Shown here piece by piece: positions 16,821-25,510 of a DNA stretch of 42,216 bases. How positions within the stretch are numbered: the first letter of the stretch is position 1; the number at the start of each line of letters is the position of its first letter. Source of the DNA: Burkholderiales bacterium (GTDB lineage: Bacteria; Pseudomonadota; Gammaproteobacteria; Burkholderiales; Burkholderiaceae_C); contig JAPLPK010000210.1 in assembly GCA_026400275.1 (NCBI GenBank), positions 1 to 42,216 on the forward strand, written 5' to 3'. The notes beneath the pieces are model-generated. The model saw only the letters and a list, made by a program, of their open reading frames with translations. It was not told the DNA's origin and made no database searches. The position numbers and the translations under genes are program-made.

Positions 16821-19800
16821 TCAACCGCTAGCCAGTTGGGCCAGATAGCGGGACTCGAAGACATCGGCCGGCACCGGCTTGCTGATCAAATAGCCCTGCA
16901 TTTCATCGCAACCCAGCAGGCGCAGCAGACGCTCCTGCTCGCTGGTTTCCACCCCCTCGGCCACCACCTTGAGGCGGAAGGAATGCGCCAAGGTGACGAT
17001 GGTGGAGACCAAGGCCAGACCTTGCGGCCCAGCCACCATCTCCATCACAAAGGAGCGGTCGATTTTCAGGGTGTCTACCGGCAGCCGAGACAAATGGCTG
17101 AGCGAGGAGTAACCGGTGCCGAAGTCGTCTATGGCAATACGCACGCCCAATGCGCGTATAGCCCGCAAGCTCTCGCTATTGGTCTGCACGTTGTCCATGA
17201 TCAGGCTCTCGGTGATTTCCAGCTCCAGCCCGGCCGCCGCATTCTTATCCACGCTGATGGACTGCTGGACCGCAGCCACAAAATTGCGGTGCCGCAGCTG
17301 CAAAGGCGATACGTTGACGGCAATGCGCACGGGGGTCAGGCCCTCGGCACGCCAGCGCATATTGTCCTGGATGGCCTGGCGCATAGCCCAGAGGCCCACC
17401 TCGTAAATCATGCCGGTTTCTTCCAGCAGGGGAATGAAGTTCGCGGGCGGCACCAGGCCGGTTTTCGGGTCGTTCCAGCGTATCAGCGCCTCGGCTCCGG
17501 TGAGCAGGCCATTCACCAGGCTGATCTTGGGTTGGTAGTACAGAACGAACTGGCCCAGCTCCAGCGCCGTGCGCAGCCGGCTCTCCAAATCCAGCGCCTT
17601 GGCCACGCGGGTATCCATCTCGGGGGCATAAAAAAGCACGGACTCGGCCGAGCCCTTGGCCCGCTTGAGCGCCGCTTCGGCATTGCGCAGCAGCATCTCC
17701 GCATCGTTGCCGTCCACCGGGTAGAGCGCAATGCCTGCCTTGCCGGCGATACGCAGCTCCGCACCGTCTACCAGATACGGCTTGGCAAAGCAGTCGCGCA
17801 GCAGCTGCTCCAGTATCAGTGCCACCGCGCCCTCGTCGCGCTGGTCATGCACCACCACGCCAAAGCAGTTCACCCCCACCCGGGCCACGGTTTCCAGCCC
17901 CACGCTGCTGGCGCGTATGCGCTCGGCCACCTGGCGCAGCAAGGCATCGCCGGCTTGGCGCCCAATGGTGTCGTTGATGACGCGGAAGCGCTCAATGTCC
18001 ACCAGTCCAATGGCCAGCGCGTTTTTGCCGCTGTCATGCGGGCGGAAATGTTGGCTCACATGTTCCAGGAACAGACTGCGGTTTGGCAGGCCGGTAATGA
18101 CGTCGTAGTAGGCCAGATAGTTAAGCCGTTCTTCCTTGTCGAGGTGGTCCATGGCAAAGCCGATGTCACCAGCCAGATCCGTCAGCAGCAGCTTTTCCTC
18201 GTCGTCAAAAAAGCCGGTCTCGTCAGCGGACAGCACCAGCACTCCCACGGCCTTGTCGGACACCATCAGCGGCAGATAGGCCAGGGAGCGGATGCTCGGG
18301 TCCATGCTCTGGCGGAAGTACCAGCTGCCTGCGTACTCCTGCATATCGTTGATCACAACCGGGCGCCTGCCCTGCACTGCCCGCACAGAGATGGGTGTGG
18401 CCATCGGCGCGCGCTCTTCCAGGCTGAAGCGATTTTGCATGGCTGCCACAAAATCCGGCGGCGCCCCGGCGCAGGCCACCGGAATCAGCTCCATGGCATC
18501 CCAGTCCGCCACGCCCAGCCACGCCATCTGGAAGTGGCCATGCTCAACCGCAATCTGGCAAGCGCCGTTGAACAACTCATCGCGCGTGCGCACCCGCACG
18601 ATGAGCGTGTTGATGCCGCTGAGCACGGCGTACACACGGTTCAGTCGCTGGATGCGGCGTTCCGCCTCTTTCTGGTAGCTCACGTCCTGGATGGTGTTGA
18701 ACCAGCGCACCGGCGCGGACTTAGCTTCCGAGTCCGCCAGTTGCTCTGTGACCTGGCGAATATGGACTACCGAGCCATCGCTGTGGCGCATGCGGTAGGT
18801 GAAGTCCACCCGCGCGCCGGTCAGATCGGCCTCCAGCATCTTGGCCCTGACCAGGGTGCGGTCATCCGGGTGCACCAGCGCCAGCCAGGCACGGGCAGAG
18901 TCCACCATGTGTTCGGACTTGAGCCCCAGCAAGGGCGGCAAGGTGTCCGGCCAGCTTTCCACTACACCCTGCGGCCCGGTGATGACGTGGGACAGCTTGG
19001 CCAGTATCTGCGCCCGGTGCAGCCGCTCTTCGCTGACCTGCAGCGCTTCTGCGGCCTGCTGGCGCTGTGTAATCTCGATCTGCAACTGCTCTGCATGCTG
19101 GCGCACGGTGGCGTACAAACTACCGTTCTCGTAAATGCGACCAACCTGGGCCATCATGGTGGACGCCATGGTTTCGTCTTCTTCACTGAAGCCCAGGGCA
19201 CCCAGTTTGTCCGCCAGGCAGATCCAGCCATAGCATTGTGAAATCGATGCCACTGGAGCCAGCAGACAGCTGTGCAGCGACGGGTAGTTGGTTGGCAGTC
19301 CTATGGCCACGGGATCACCACCCAGGCAGTCCATGCGCACGGACTGGCGCCGGGAATACACCCCCCCCAAAGCACCGGTGTCTACATGCGGGCGCTCCAG
19401 GGTCTGTAGCAGGCTGGGGTCTATACCGCTGGTGAAAAACACGGGCGAGCCACCATTCTTGCCGTTCACACACAGCACAGCGTACTTGGCGCCCATCAAA
19501 TCACGGGCACCGCGACATACCTTGTCCAGCAGCGTGTAGGGGTCCTGCTCGGACGCCAGGTGCAGGTTGAGCGCGCTCAGAGCCTCCAGGCGGCGGTTGG
19601 TGGCACGCAGGTCATCCAGCTTTTCAGACAGCTTGTCTGTCATCACCTGCAGATGCTCACGGTCAAAGGCTGCCACATCCGGCGGAGGGATAGGCTCGGG
19701 CACCCGCTGCAGGGACTGCTCTATGACGCGCAAGATTTCTTCGGGTTCGCTGGGCTTGACCAGCACGCGCGTCACGCCGCAGCTTTTGGCCAGGTTGCGT

Positions 19801-20069
19801 GCCTCGCGCTCTCGGTAGTGCGCGCTGTAGAAGATGACCTCGGTGGCCGCCACCAGCGGGTCGGCACGCAGTTGGCGCACAAACTCGTAGCCGTCCATGG
19901 TGGGCATGAGAATGTCCGAAATCACCAGTTCGGGCCGCTGCTCACGCACGATCGCCAAGGCCTCGGCGCCGTCTGACGCCTGCAGGGCCTGGTGTCCGGT
20001 GTAGCCAATCAGGGTCACCAGTAGTTCGCGGTTCGGAGCTTGGTCATCTACAACCAGTATTTTTGCCAT
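16821..20069 (-). CDS. Receiver-GAF-PAS-GAF-GGDEF(degenerate)-EAL protein, likely c-di-GMP phosphodiesterase
   Basis: The protein has 1082 residues. Receiver (1-120) with D52 in ISDILMPTMDG and K105; helix; GAF (about 165-315); PAS (about 345-468); GAF (about 480-640); GGDEF-like (about 648-815); EAL (about 825-1075). The GGDEF signature reads GVNCF (732-736), so cyclase activity is not expected. EAL is complete: AEALIRW, NVSPLQL, EITES, DDFGTGYSS, KIDRSF, EGVET. It is the last gene of a minus-strand operon, 18 bases after the CheY-like gene. It is probably the output that links the upstream kinase to c-di-GMP breakdown, with its receiver as phosphorylation input. Confidence 0.93.
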   Translation of the reverse strand: MAKILVVDDQAPNRELLVTLIGYTGHQALQASDGAEALAIVREQRPELVISDILMPTMDGYEFVRQLRADPLVAATEVIFYSAHYREREARNLAKSCGVTRVLVKPSEPEEILRVIEQSLQRVPEPIPPPDVAAFDREHLQVMTDKLSEKLDDLRATNRRLEALSALNLHLASEQDPYTLLDKVCRGARDLMGAKYAVLCVNGKNGGSPVFFTSGIDPSLLQTLERPHVDTGALGGVYSRRQSVRMDCLGGDPVAIGLPTNYPSLHSCLLAPVASISQCYGWICLADKLGALGFSEEDETMASTMMAQVGRIYENGSLYATVRQHAEQLQIEITQRQQAAEALQVSEERLHRAQILAKLSHVITGPQGVVESWPDTLPPLLGLKSEHMVDSARAWLALVHPDDRTLVRAKMLEADLTGARVDFTYRMRHSDGSVVHIRQVTEQLADSEAKSAPVRWFNTIQDVSYQKEAERRIQRLNRVYAVLSGINTLIVRVRTRDELFNGACQIAVEHGHFQMAWLGVADWDAMELIPVACAGAPPDFVAAMQNRFSLEERAPMATPISVRAVQGRRPVVINDMQEYAGSWYFRQSMDPSIRSLAYLPLMVSDKAVGVLVLSADETGFFDDEEKLLLTDLAGDIGFAMDHLDKEERLNYLAYYDVITGLPNRSLFLEHVSQHFRPHDSGKNALAIGLVDIERFRVINDTIGRQAGDALLRQVAERIRASSVGLETVARVGVNCFGVVVHDQRDEGAVALILEQLLRDCFAKPYLVDGAELRIAGKAGIALYPVDGNDAEMLLRNAEAALKRAKGSAESVLFYAPEMDTRVAKALDLESRLRTALELGQFVLYYQPKISLVNGLLTGAEALIRWNDPKTGLVPPANFIPLLEETGMIYEVGLWAMRQAIQDNMRWRAEGLTPVRIAVNVSPLQLRHRNFVAAVQQSISVDKNAAAGLELEITESLIMDNVQTNSESLRAIRALGVRIAIDDFGTGYSSLSHLSRLPVDTLKIDRSFVMEMVAGPQGLALVSTIVTLAHSFRLKVVAEGVETSEQERLLRLLGCDEMQGYLISKPVPADVFESRYLAQLASG

Positions 20070-20087
20070 GCGTCAGTTCCAGCGTTT

Positions 20088-20486
20088 TTAAGTATCTAAG
20101 CGCCGCACAGCACGCAAAGTGGGGGGCAGCAATAACTCGATCTGCTGGATGAAGTGTTCCGGGGTTATGGGTTTGGTGACATGGTCGTCGAAGCCGGCCG
20201 CCAGCGCCGTGTCCCGGTCGCCCGCCATGGAGAAGGCCGTCAGGGCGATGATGGGAACCTGGCGCCAGCGCGGATCGCTTTTCAGGCGGCTGATCAGATC
20301 GTAGCCATTCATCACCGGCATTTGCAAGTCGCAAAGAATAAGGTCGGGATTCCGCTCCAACGCATATTGCAAGCCCACGCCTCCATCCACAGCATCCAGC
20401 GTGCCATAGCCTGCAGCATGCAACAGGTAGTGCACCAGATCCCGGCTGAAATCGTCGTCTTCAATGATCAAAATGCGGGCAGGCAA
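20088..20486 (-). CDS. Single-domain CheY-like response regulator (TTG start)
   Basis: The protein has 132 residues, all receiver domain: IEDDD (9-13), phospho-acceptor D53 in ILCDLQMPVMNG, T83 and K105. The start codon is TTG at 20486-20484, and the pattern PARILIIEDDD follows at once. GGAGAG inside the last codons of the kinase gene is well placed for it. Only 3 bases separate it from the kinase stop. It could be a phosphate carrier or sink between the kinase and the EAL protein. Confidence 0.9.
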   Translation of the reverse strand: MPARILIIEDDDFSRDLVHYLLHAAGYGTLDAVDGGVGLQYALERNPDLILCDLQMPVMNGYDLISRLKSDPRWRQVPIIALTAFSMAGDRDTALAAGFDDHVTKPITPEHFIQQIELLLPPTLRAVRRLDT

Positions 20487-20489
20487 GGC

Positions 20490-21971
20490 TTATCTCTCCG
20501 GTAGTGCAAGGGTAAAAGTACTGCCCTGACCATAGACACTCTGGCAGCTAAGCTCGCCTCCAAGGCCCTCGGCCAGCTTGCGACTCAGGTGCAGGCCCAG
20601 GCCACTGCCTTCCAACTTGCGCCTATTGGCCGCCTGGGCGCGGGAAAAGGCATCAAACAGCAGCCCCTGGTCCTCCAGCGGAATGCCAGGGCCTGTGTCT
20701 TCCACGCTGATGACCAGCGTGGGCCCATTCGGACCCACGCGCGACTGCAGACGCATGCGCACGCTGCCACGTTCGGTGAACTTGATGGCATTGCCCAGCA
20801 GATTCATAACGATCTGCTTCAGCGACCGGCTGTCGGTACACCACAGCAGCGCAGCCGGCGGAAGCTGCAGGCTGAAGTCCAAGCCTTTTTTGTCGGCCTC
20901 GGGGCGCAGGGCTGCGCCCACCTCGTCCAGCAAGGCACTGCAGTCCAGGGTTTCCAGGGTCAGCTCCATCTTGTTGGCACCCAGCTTGGCCAGGTCCAAC
21001 AGATCGTTGATCAACGACAGCAGGTGGCGTGCGCTGGTTTGCACGATCTGCAGCTGCTTGTCCTGCTCCGCATTCAGCGGACCGGGCAGCTTCATGCGCA
21101 AGGTGCCGCTAAAGCCGATGATGGCGTTCAAGGGCGTGCGCAACTCATGCGACATGCTGGCAAAAAAACGGTCCTTCGCCAGGGCGGCTTCTTCCAGCTC
21201 ACGGTTCTTGTCGCGTAGGGTCTGTTCAATCAGCTTGCGGTCTGTCACATCACGGATGGCACTAGAGACAAACAGCCCCTCGTCGGTCTCCATCGGGCTC
21301 AGGCTGATCTCCACCGGGAACTCCTCGCCACCCTTGCGCAATCCATACAGCTCCAAACCCGCCCCCATGGTGCGGGTACGCGGCTGCTTGAAGAAATCGC
21401 CACGGTGACCCAGGTGGGCACTGCGGAAACGGCTTGGCAACAGAAGCTCCACAGGCTGGCCGAGCAACTCGGCGCGCGTATATCCAAACACCTTCTCGGC
21501 TTGGGAGTTGACCAACACAATGCGCCCCGTCACATTCAAAATCAATATCGCGTCGGGGGTGGACTCCAACAGATCCTGGAAGCGCGCCTGCACCAGCTTG
21601 GCATCACGCAGTGCCTTCAGTTGGGTGACGTCCTTTTGGTTGGATAAAAAATAGGCCGGCGCACCATCTTTGCCGTAGACCACACGGGTGGACACGCTAA
21701 CGTGTACCGGGGTGCCGTCCTTGCGGCAGCGCACCGACTCGTAAACCACCAGCCCCTGGCGCAAGACATCGTCCTGACGGTCTTGCTCTTCCTGCACGCG
21801 ATCATGGGGTACCACCAACTCCAGCAAGGGCTGGCCCACAGCCTCCTCCTGGCGGTGGCCATACAGCAGCTCGGCGGCCGGGTTCCAATGCAGCACGCGG
21901 CCATCCGGCGAGATGACCACCAGTGCATCCGGGCTCAAAACCCACAGCGGATCGCTGGTGTTCAGCCTCAT
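20490..21971 (-). CDS. PAS-PAS sensor histidine kinase
   Basis: The protein has 493 residues, with start ATG 21971 (MRLNTSDPLWVLSPDALVVI), where PAS homology begins; the open frame continues 39 codons upstream without homology. Two PAS domains (about 8-125 and 132-250) precede HisKA, with H in FFASMSHELRTPLNAIIGF, and a HATPase domain (NLLGNAIKFTERG, DTGPGIP, GSGLGLHLSRKLAEGLGG). There is no membrane segment, so it senses a cytoplasmic signal. It has no receiver of its own and is followed at once by two receiver proteins, forming a probable phosphotransfer operon. Confidence 0.92.
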   Translation of the reverse strand: MRLNTSDPLWVLSPDALVVISPDGRVLHWNPAAELLYGHRQEEAVGQPLLELVVPHDRVQEEQDRQDDVLRQGLVVYESVRCRKDGTPVHVSVSTRVVYGKDGAPAYFLSNQKDVTQLKALRDAKLVQARFQDLLESTPDAILILNVTGRIVLVNSQAEKVFGYTRAELLGQPVELLLPSRFRSAHLGHRGDFFKQPRTRTMGAGLELYGLRKGGEEFPVEISLSPMETDEGLFVSSAIRDVTDRKLIEQTLRDKNRELEEAALAKDRFFASMSHELRTPLNAIIGFSGTLRMKLPGPLNAEQDKQLQIVQTSARHLLSLINDLLDLAKLGANKMELTLETLDCSALLDEVGAALRPEADKKGLDFSLQLPPAALLWCTDSRSLKQIVMNLLGNAIKFTERGSVRMRLQSRVGPNGPTLVISVEDTGPGIPLEDQGLLFDAFSRAQAANRRKLEGSGLGLHLSRKLAEGLGGELSCQSVYGQGSTFTLALPER

Positions 21972-22149
21972 GCAGCACACGCCAGACGAACGCTGGACAG
22001 CATATTGGTGCAGAACAAAATCTGTTGGCCCATCGCAATCCCTTTCTGACCCCGTGTGGTCTAGGTCCCCGTCCATACGCCCCGACAAGCAAGTCCGCTG
22101 GCGCCGCGAAGGTGTGCAATATGCCTTCCCTTTTCACTCTTTGTAACAC

Positions 22150-22163
22150 TATCGCGCGCGATA
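22150..22163. promoter_or_regulatory. 14-bp perfect palindrome upstream of the kinase operon
   Basis: TATCGCGCGCGATA is fully self-complementary. It lies about 180 bases upstream of the kinase start, in otherwise featureless sequence. It could be an operator for a dimeric regulator; none is named by the sequence. Confidence 0.35.
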
Positions 22164-22253
22164 CGTCCAGAGCATGGCTGTGTATCACTCCCTCAAATGG
22201 GGGATACCTGCGGCACGGTGCTGTGCCGCCACTGGCGCTATCTTTTTTGGGTA

Positions 22254-22326
22254 AAAAAATAGAATTTAAATCGGGCACTAGCGCAGGCTCTATCTGCGCG
22301 ACGCGCTACTCATTCAATAGCAAAAT
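22254..22326. repeat. Dispersed palindromic repeat, copy D
   Basis: It has CACTAGCGCAGG, a spacer, CTGCGCG, then CATTCAATAGCAAAATCC, matching the ATAGCAA end of copies A and F. It ends next to the stop codon of the XRE-cupin gene (22328-22330). Confidence 0.6.
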
Positions 22327-22327
22327 C

Positions 22328-22918
22328 CTACAAATATGGTGGTGTACAAGCGGATACTATTTCTGCCGGCAGGTCCCCGAGGTTGCGGAAGCGGTGCGGC
22401 AGGCTGCTGTCGAACAAATAGGCGTCGCCTGGCTTGAGTACGCGCACCTGCTCGCCCACGGTCAACTCAATCTCGCCCGACAGCACGATGCCGCCCTCGT
22501 GCGAGGCGTGCTCCAGCATGTCCACCCCGGTGTCAGCCCCAGGCTCATAGCGCTCCTGCAGTATCTGCAGGTTGTGCGCGCGCGCATTGCCGACCTGGCG
22601 CAGCGTCAAGGTGCGGTCGCCGCTGGCGCCGGGCGCATGCTGGGTCAGGCGGGATGTCAGGTCCACCAGATCCGTCGGACTGTGGAACACGCTGTCAGCC
22701 GGGGTCTGGTCGGGCTCAAAGAATTCCGCCATGGTCAGTGGAATGCCGGCCAATATCTTGCGCAGCGAGGCCACCGAGGGGCTGCTTTTATTCTGCTCTA
22801 TCGTGGATATCTGGCTGGAAGGCACGCCGGCCCGCTCGGCAAGCTGGCGCTGCGACCAGCCCGCCTGGCTGCGCACTTGCCGCAAGCGGCTTCCGACATC
22901 AAACTGGGCATCCACCAT
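22328..22918 (-). CDS. XRE-family regulator with cupin domain (PuuR-like), probable davBA regulator
   Basis: The protein has 196 residues. The start at ATG 22918 (MVDAQFDVGSRLRQVR) is supported by AGGAA 7 bases upstream; the open frame goes 15 codons further without support. The helix-turn-helix spans about 10-65 (SQRQLAERAGVPSSQISTIEQNKSSPSVASL). The cupin spans about 110-190 (HEGGIVLSGEIELTVGEQVRVLKPGDAYLFDSSLPHRF). Such proteins often repress amine or amino acid catabolism and bind the inducer in the cupin. It is divergent from davBA with 79 bases between starts, so lysine or 5-aminovaleramide is a reasonable inferred effector. Confidence 0.88.
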   Translation of the reverse strand: MVDAQFDVGSRLRQVRSQAGWSQRQLAERAGVPSSQISTIEQNKSSPSVASLRKILAGIPLTMAEFFEPDQTPADSVFHSPTDLVDLTSRLTQHAPGASGDRTLTLRQVGNARAHNLQILQERYEPGADTGVDMLEHASHEGGIVLSGEIELTVGEQVRVLKPGDAYLFDSSLPHRFRNLGDLPAEIVSACTPPYL

Positions 22919-22945
22919 AAATAATTCCTGAATTGTTACCCGTAT

Positions 22946-22961
22946 GCTCAATATTATGAGC
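22946..22961. promoter_or_regulatory. Inverted repeat in the davB/regulator intergenic region, candidate operator
   Basis: GCTCA-N6-TGAGC (whole 16 bases GCTCAATATTATGAGC) lies in the 79-base gap between the divergent starts. It has the size and A/T-rich centre expected for a dimeric XRE-type repressor. Promoter boxes are not clear enough to call. Confidence 0.5.
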
Positions 22962-22997
22962 AAAATATACGCCTATATCGATCACCAGAGCGTTGCC

Positions 22998-24680
22998 ATG
23001 CCACTAGACCCTACCCAAGCCCCAGCGGGCAAGCCTCCAGTCACCATCTTTGGCCCCGATTTTCCCTTTCCTTTCGACGACTGGATTCGCCACCCCGCCG
23101 GCTTGGGCAGCCTGCCGGCCGAGCACCTGGGTGCCGAGGTCGCCATCGTCGGCGCCGGCATGGCCGGCATGGTGGCAGCCTACGAGCTGATGAAGCTGGG
23201 CCTGAAGCCCGTGATCTATGAGGCATCCAAGATGGGCGGCCGCCTACGCTCGCAGCCCTTCGAAGGCGGCCAAGGCGTGATTGCCGAACTAGGCGGCATG
23301 CGCTTCCCGGTGTCCAGCACCGCGTTTTACCACTATGTGAACCAGCTGGGCCTGGAGTCGCAGCCCTTCCCGAATCCGTTGACCCCCGCCTCCGGCAGCA
23401 CCGTGGTGGACCTGGAAGGCCAGACCTACTACGCCGAAAAACTGGCTGACCTGCCACCCATGTTCAAGCAAGTGGCCGACGCCTGGAGCCAGGCGCTGGA
23501 AGACGGCGCCAGTTTCCAGGCCGTGCAGGACGCCATCCGTAGCCGCGATGTACCCGCACTGAAGGCGCTGTGGAACACGCTGGTGCCGCTGTGGGACGAC
23601 CGCACCTTCTACGACTTCGTGGCCACCTCCAAGGCCTTCGCCGGCCTATCGTTCCAGCACCGCGAGGTGTTTGGGCAGGTGGGTTTTGGCACCGGCGGCT
23701 GGGACTCGGATTTCCCCAATTCGATGCTCGAAATCTTACGCGTCGTCATGACCAACTGCGACGACGAACAGCGCCTGATCAAGGGCGGTGCCGACCAGGT
23801 GCCGCTGGGTCTGTGGCAGCACGCGCCAGACAAAATGGCGCATTGGCCGGCCGGCACCAGCCTGGCCAGCCTGCATGGCGGCGCCCCTCGTGCTGGCGTA
23901 GCGGCCATCCACCGCCAGCCCGATGGCAAGCTGGCCGTAACCGACCGCTGGGGAGACACCCGCAGCTACGCCGCCGTACTCACCACCTGCCAGAGCTGGT
24001 TGCTGACCACCCAGATCTCCTGCGAGGAATCGCTGTTCTCGCACAAGATGTGGATGGCGCTGGACCGCACCCGCTACATGCAGTCCAGCAAGACATTCGT
24101 CATGGTGGACCGCCCTTTCTGGAAGGACAAAGACCCCGTCACCGGCCGCGACACCATGAGCATGACGCTAACCGACCGGCTCACGCGCGGCACCTATCTG
24201 TTCGACAACGGCCCCGGCAAACCAGGCGTGATTTGCCTGTCCTACGCCTGGATGGGCGACGCGCTGAAGATGCTGCCCCAGCCACCGGAAAAGCGCGTCA
24301 AGCTGGCCCTGGATGCGCTGAAGAAGATCTATCCGAACGTGGACATTGCTAGCCACATCATCGGCGACCCGATCACCATTTCCTGGGAGGCCGATCCGCA
24401 TTTCCTGGGCGCATTCAAAGGCGCGCTGCCCGGCCATTACCGCTACAACCAGCGCATGTTTGCCCACTTCATGCAGGACGATATGCCTGCCGAGCAGCGC
24501 GGCATCTTCATTGCAGGCGACGATGTGTCGTGGACGCCGGCGTGGGTGGAAGGCGCGGTGCAGACATCGCTGAATGCGGTGTGGGGCATCCTGCACCACT
24601 TCGGCGGCCACACGCATGCCGAGAACCCCGGCCCCGGCGATGTGTTCAAGGACATCGGCCCCATGGAACTCCCCGAATGA
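22998..24680 (+). CDS. davB: L-lysine 2-monooxygenase
   Basis: The protein has 560 residues from ATG 22998. It converts L-lysine with O2 to 5-aminovaleramide and CO2, the first step of the aminovalerate route. The sequence follows Pseudomonas putida DavB nearly throughout as I remember it: VTIFGPDFPFPFDDWIRHPAGLGS, the FAD site VAIVGAGMAGMVAAYE (GxGxxG), ELGGMRFPVSSTAFYHY, FGTGGWDSDFPNSMLEI, DRTRYMQSSKTFVMVDRPFW, and the FAD-binding end IAGDDVSWTPAWVEGAVQTS. ATG 22944 and 22956 are in frame, but both overlap the candidate operator, and the 22998 start gives the family length. It overlaps davA by 4 bases (ATGA). Confidence 0.93.
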   Translation: MPLDPTQAPAGKPPVTIFGPDFPFPFDDWIRHPAGLGSLPAEHLGAEVAIVGAGMAGMVAAYELMKLGLKPVIYEASKMGGRLRSQPFEGGQGVIAELGGMRFPVSSTAFYHYVNQLGLESQPFPNPLTPASGSTVVDLEGQTYYAEKLADLPPMFKQVADAWSQALEDGASFQAVQDAIRSRDVPALKALWNTLVPLWDDRTFYDFVATSKAFAGLSFQHREVFGQVGFGTGGWDSDFPNSMLEILRVVMTNCDDEQRLIKGGADQVPLGLWQHAPDKMAHWPAGTSLASLHGGAPRAGVAAIHRQPDGKLAVTDRWGDTRSYAAVLTTCQSWLLTTQISCEESLFSHKMWMALDRTRYMQSSKTFVMVDRPFWKDKDPVTGRDTMSMTLTDRLTRGTYLFDNGPGKPGVICLSYAWMGDALKMLPQPPEKRVKLALDALKKIYPNVDIASHIIGDPITISWEADPHFLGAFKGALPGHYRYNQRMFAHFMQDDMPAEQRGIFIAGDDVSWTPAWVEGAVQTSLNAVWGILHHFGGHTHAENPGPGDVFKDIGPMELPE

Positions 24681-25462
24681 CCGATCTGAAACTGGCCCTG
24701 CTGCAGTGCGTATCCCAGCCCGGCGACGTGCTGGGCAACCTGCTGCGCCTGGACCACGCGGCCGCAGATGCCGCCGCGGCCGGCGCGCAGCTGCTGGTGA
24801 CGCCCGAGATGTTCCTGACCGGCTACAACATCGGTGCCACCCCAGCCAGTGCGCTGGCCGAAGCAGCCGACGGCCCGCGCGCCCAGGCCGTTGCCGCCAT
24901 CGCCCGGCAGCACCAGATCGCCATCGTTTTTGGCCACCCTGAGCACGACGCTGCGGGCCGCATCTACAACGCCGCCCAGTGCGTAGATGCACAAGGCCAC
25001 ACGCTGGGCACCTACCGCAAGACCCATTTGTTCGGTGCGCTGGACCGCAGCATGTTCAGCCCCGGTGCGGGTGACGAGCCGCTGCTTGAATTCCATGGCT
25101 GGAAGCTCGGCCTGCTGATTTGCTATGACGTGGAATTCCCCGAAAACACCCGCCGCCTAGCCCTGCAAGGCGCCGACCTGATCGTAGTGCCCACGGCGAA
25201 TATGCAGGGCTTCGACTTTGTGGCCCAGCATCTGGTCGCTACACGCGCCTATGAAAACCAGCTGTACGTGGCCTACGCCAACTTCTGCGGCCAGGAAGGC
25301 GAGCTGACTTACGGCGGACTCAGCTGCGTAGCGGCCCCCGATGGCGCGGGCCTGGTGCAGGCCGGGCGTGGCACAGAACTGCTGTTGGCGGAGCTGACGC
25401 AAACCAGCTTGGCACGCGCACGGGACTTGAACTGCCACGTCAAACTACTATCAAATACATAG
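24677..25462 (+). CDS. davA: 5-aminovaleramide amidohydrolase (nitrilase superfamily)
   Basis: The protein has 261 residues. It hydrolyses 5-aminovaleramide to 5-aminovalerate and ammonia. The nitrilase-fold triad is visible: E44 in VTPEMFLTGYN, K115 in YRKTHLFG, and C149 in GLLICYDVEFPEN. Pairing with DavB by an ATGA overlap fixes the function better than the fold alone. The next steps (DavT, DavD) are not in the window. The last few codons and the stop (ending LLSNT) lie in a copy of the dispersed repeat. Confidence 0.92.
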   Translation: MTDLKLALLQCVSQPGDVLGNLLRLDHAAADAAAAGAQLLVTPEMFLTGYNIGATPASALAEAADGPRAQAVAAIARQHQIAIVFGHPEHDAAGRIYNAAQCVDAQGHTLGTYRKTHLFGALDRSMFSPGAGDEPLLEFHGWKLGLLICYDVEFPENTRRLALQGADLIVVPTANMQGFDFVAQHLVATRAYENQLYVAYANFCGQEGELTYGGLSCVAAPDGAGLVQAGRGTELLLAELTQTSLARARDLNCHVKLLSNT

Positions 25463-25505
25463 CTGCTAGCGCATATAAAACCTGCGCTGGAGGCTTATTT
25501 CATTC
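25447..25505. repeat. Dispersed palindromic repeat, copy E
   Basis: ACTATCAAATACATAGCTGC, then TAGCGCA, a spacer, CCTGCGCTGG and AGGCTTATTTCATTC form the two arms of the family. It covers the davA stop codon and fills the gap to the convergent exporter gene. It may serve as a weak two-way terminator. Confidence 0.75.
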
Positions 25506-25510
25506 AAACG

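Larger units (their letters stand above)
21972..22327. other. 356-bp intergenic region between the kinase operon and the XRE-cupin gene
   Basis: No gene can be supported here. It holds the perfect palindrome TATCGCGCGCGATA (22150-22163). It also holds a 7-bp hairpin GCGGCAC/GTGCCGC (22210-22216 with 22223-22229), with a T run 12-18 bases further on, and repeat copy D (22254-22326). The promoter of the minus-strand kinase operon must lie in it. Confidence 0.6.

Noticed and set aside
16836-19241. Very long open frame (801 codons) antisense to the receiver-GAF-PAS-GAF-GGDEF-EAL gene
   Set aside because: It arises from high GC in the third positions of the real gene. Its product is His/Gln/Arg-rich without domains. 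The same applies to long antisense frames at 4718-5965, 8378-9649 and 10799-12313.
21300-21540. FixL-type heme pocket in PAS2 of the 493-residue kinase
   Set aside because: It has the common PSRFRSAHLGHRGDFF and MGAGLELYGLRKGGEEFPVEISLSP pattern, without the His-Asp-x-Tyr and IIG-x-x-R signature seen in the GGDEF-EAL protein.
22210-22229. Terminator for the XRE-cupin gene at the GCGGCAC/GTGCCGC hairpin
   Set aside because: On the minus strand no T run follows the stem, and it lies about 100 bases beyond the stop with repeat copy D closer. Kept only as a hairpin in the gap.
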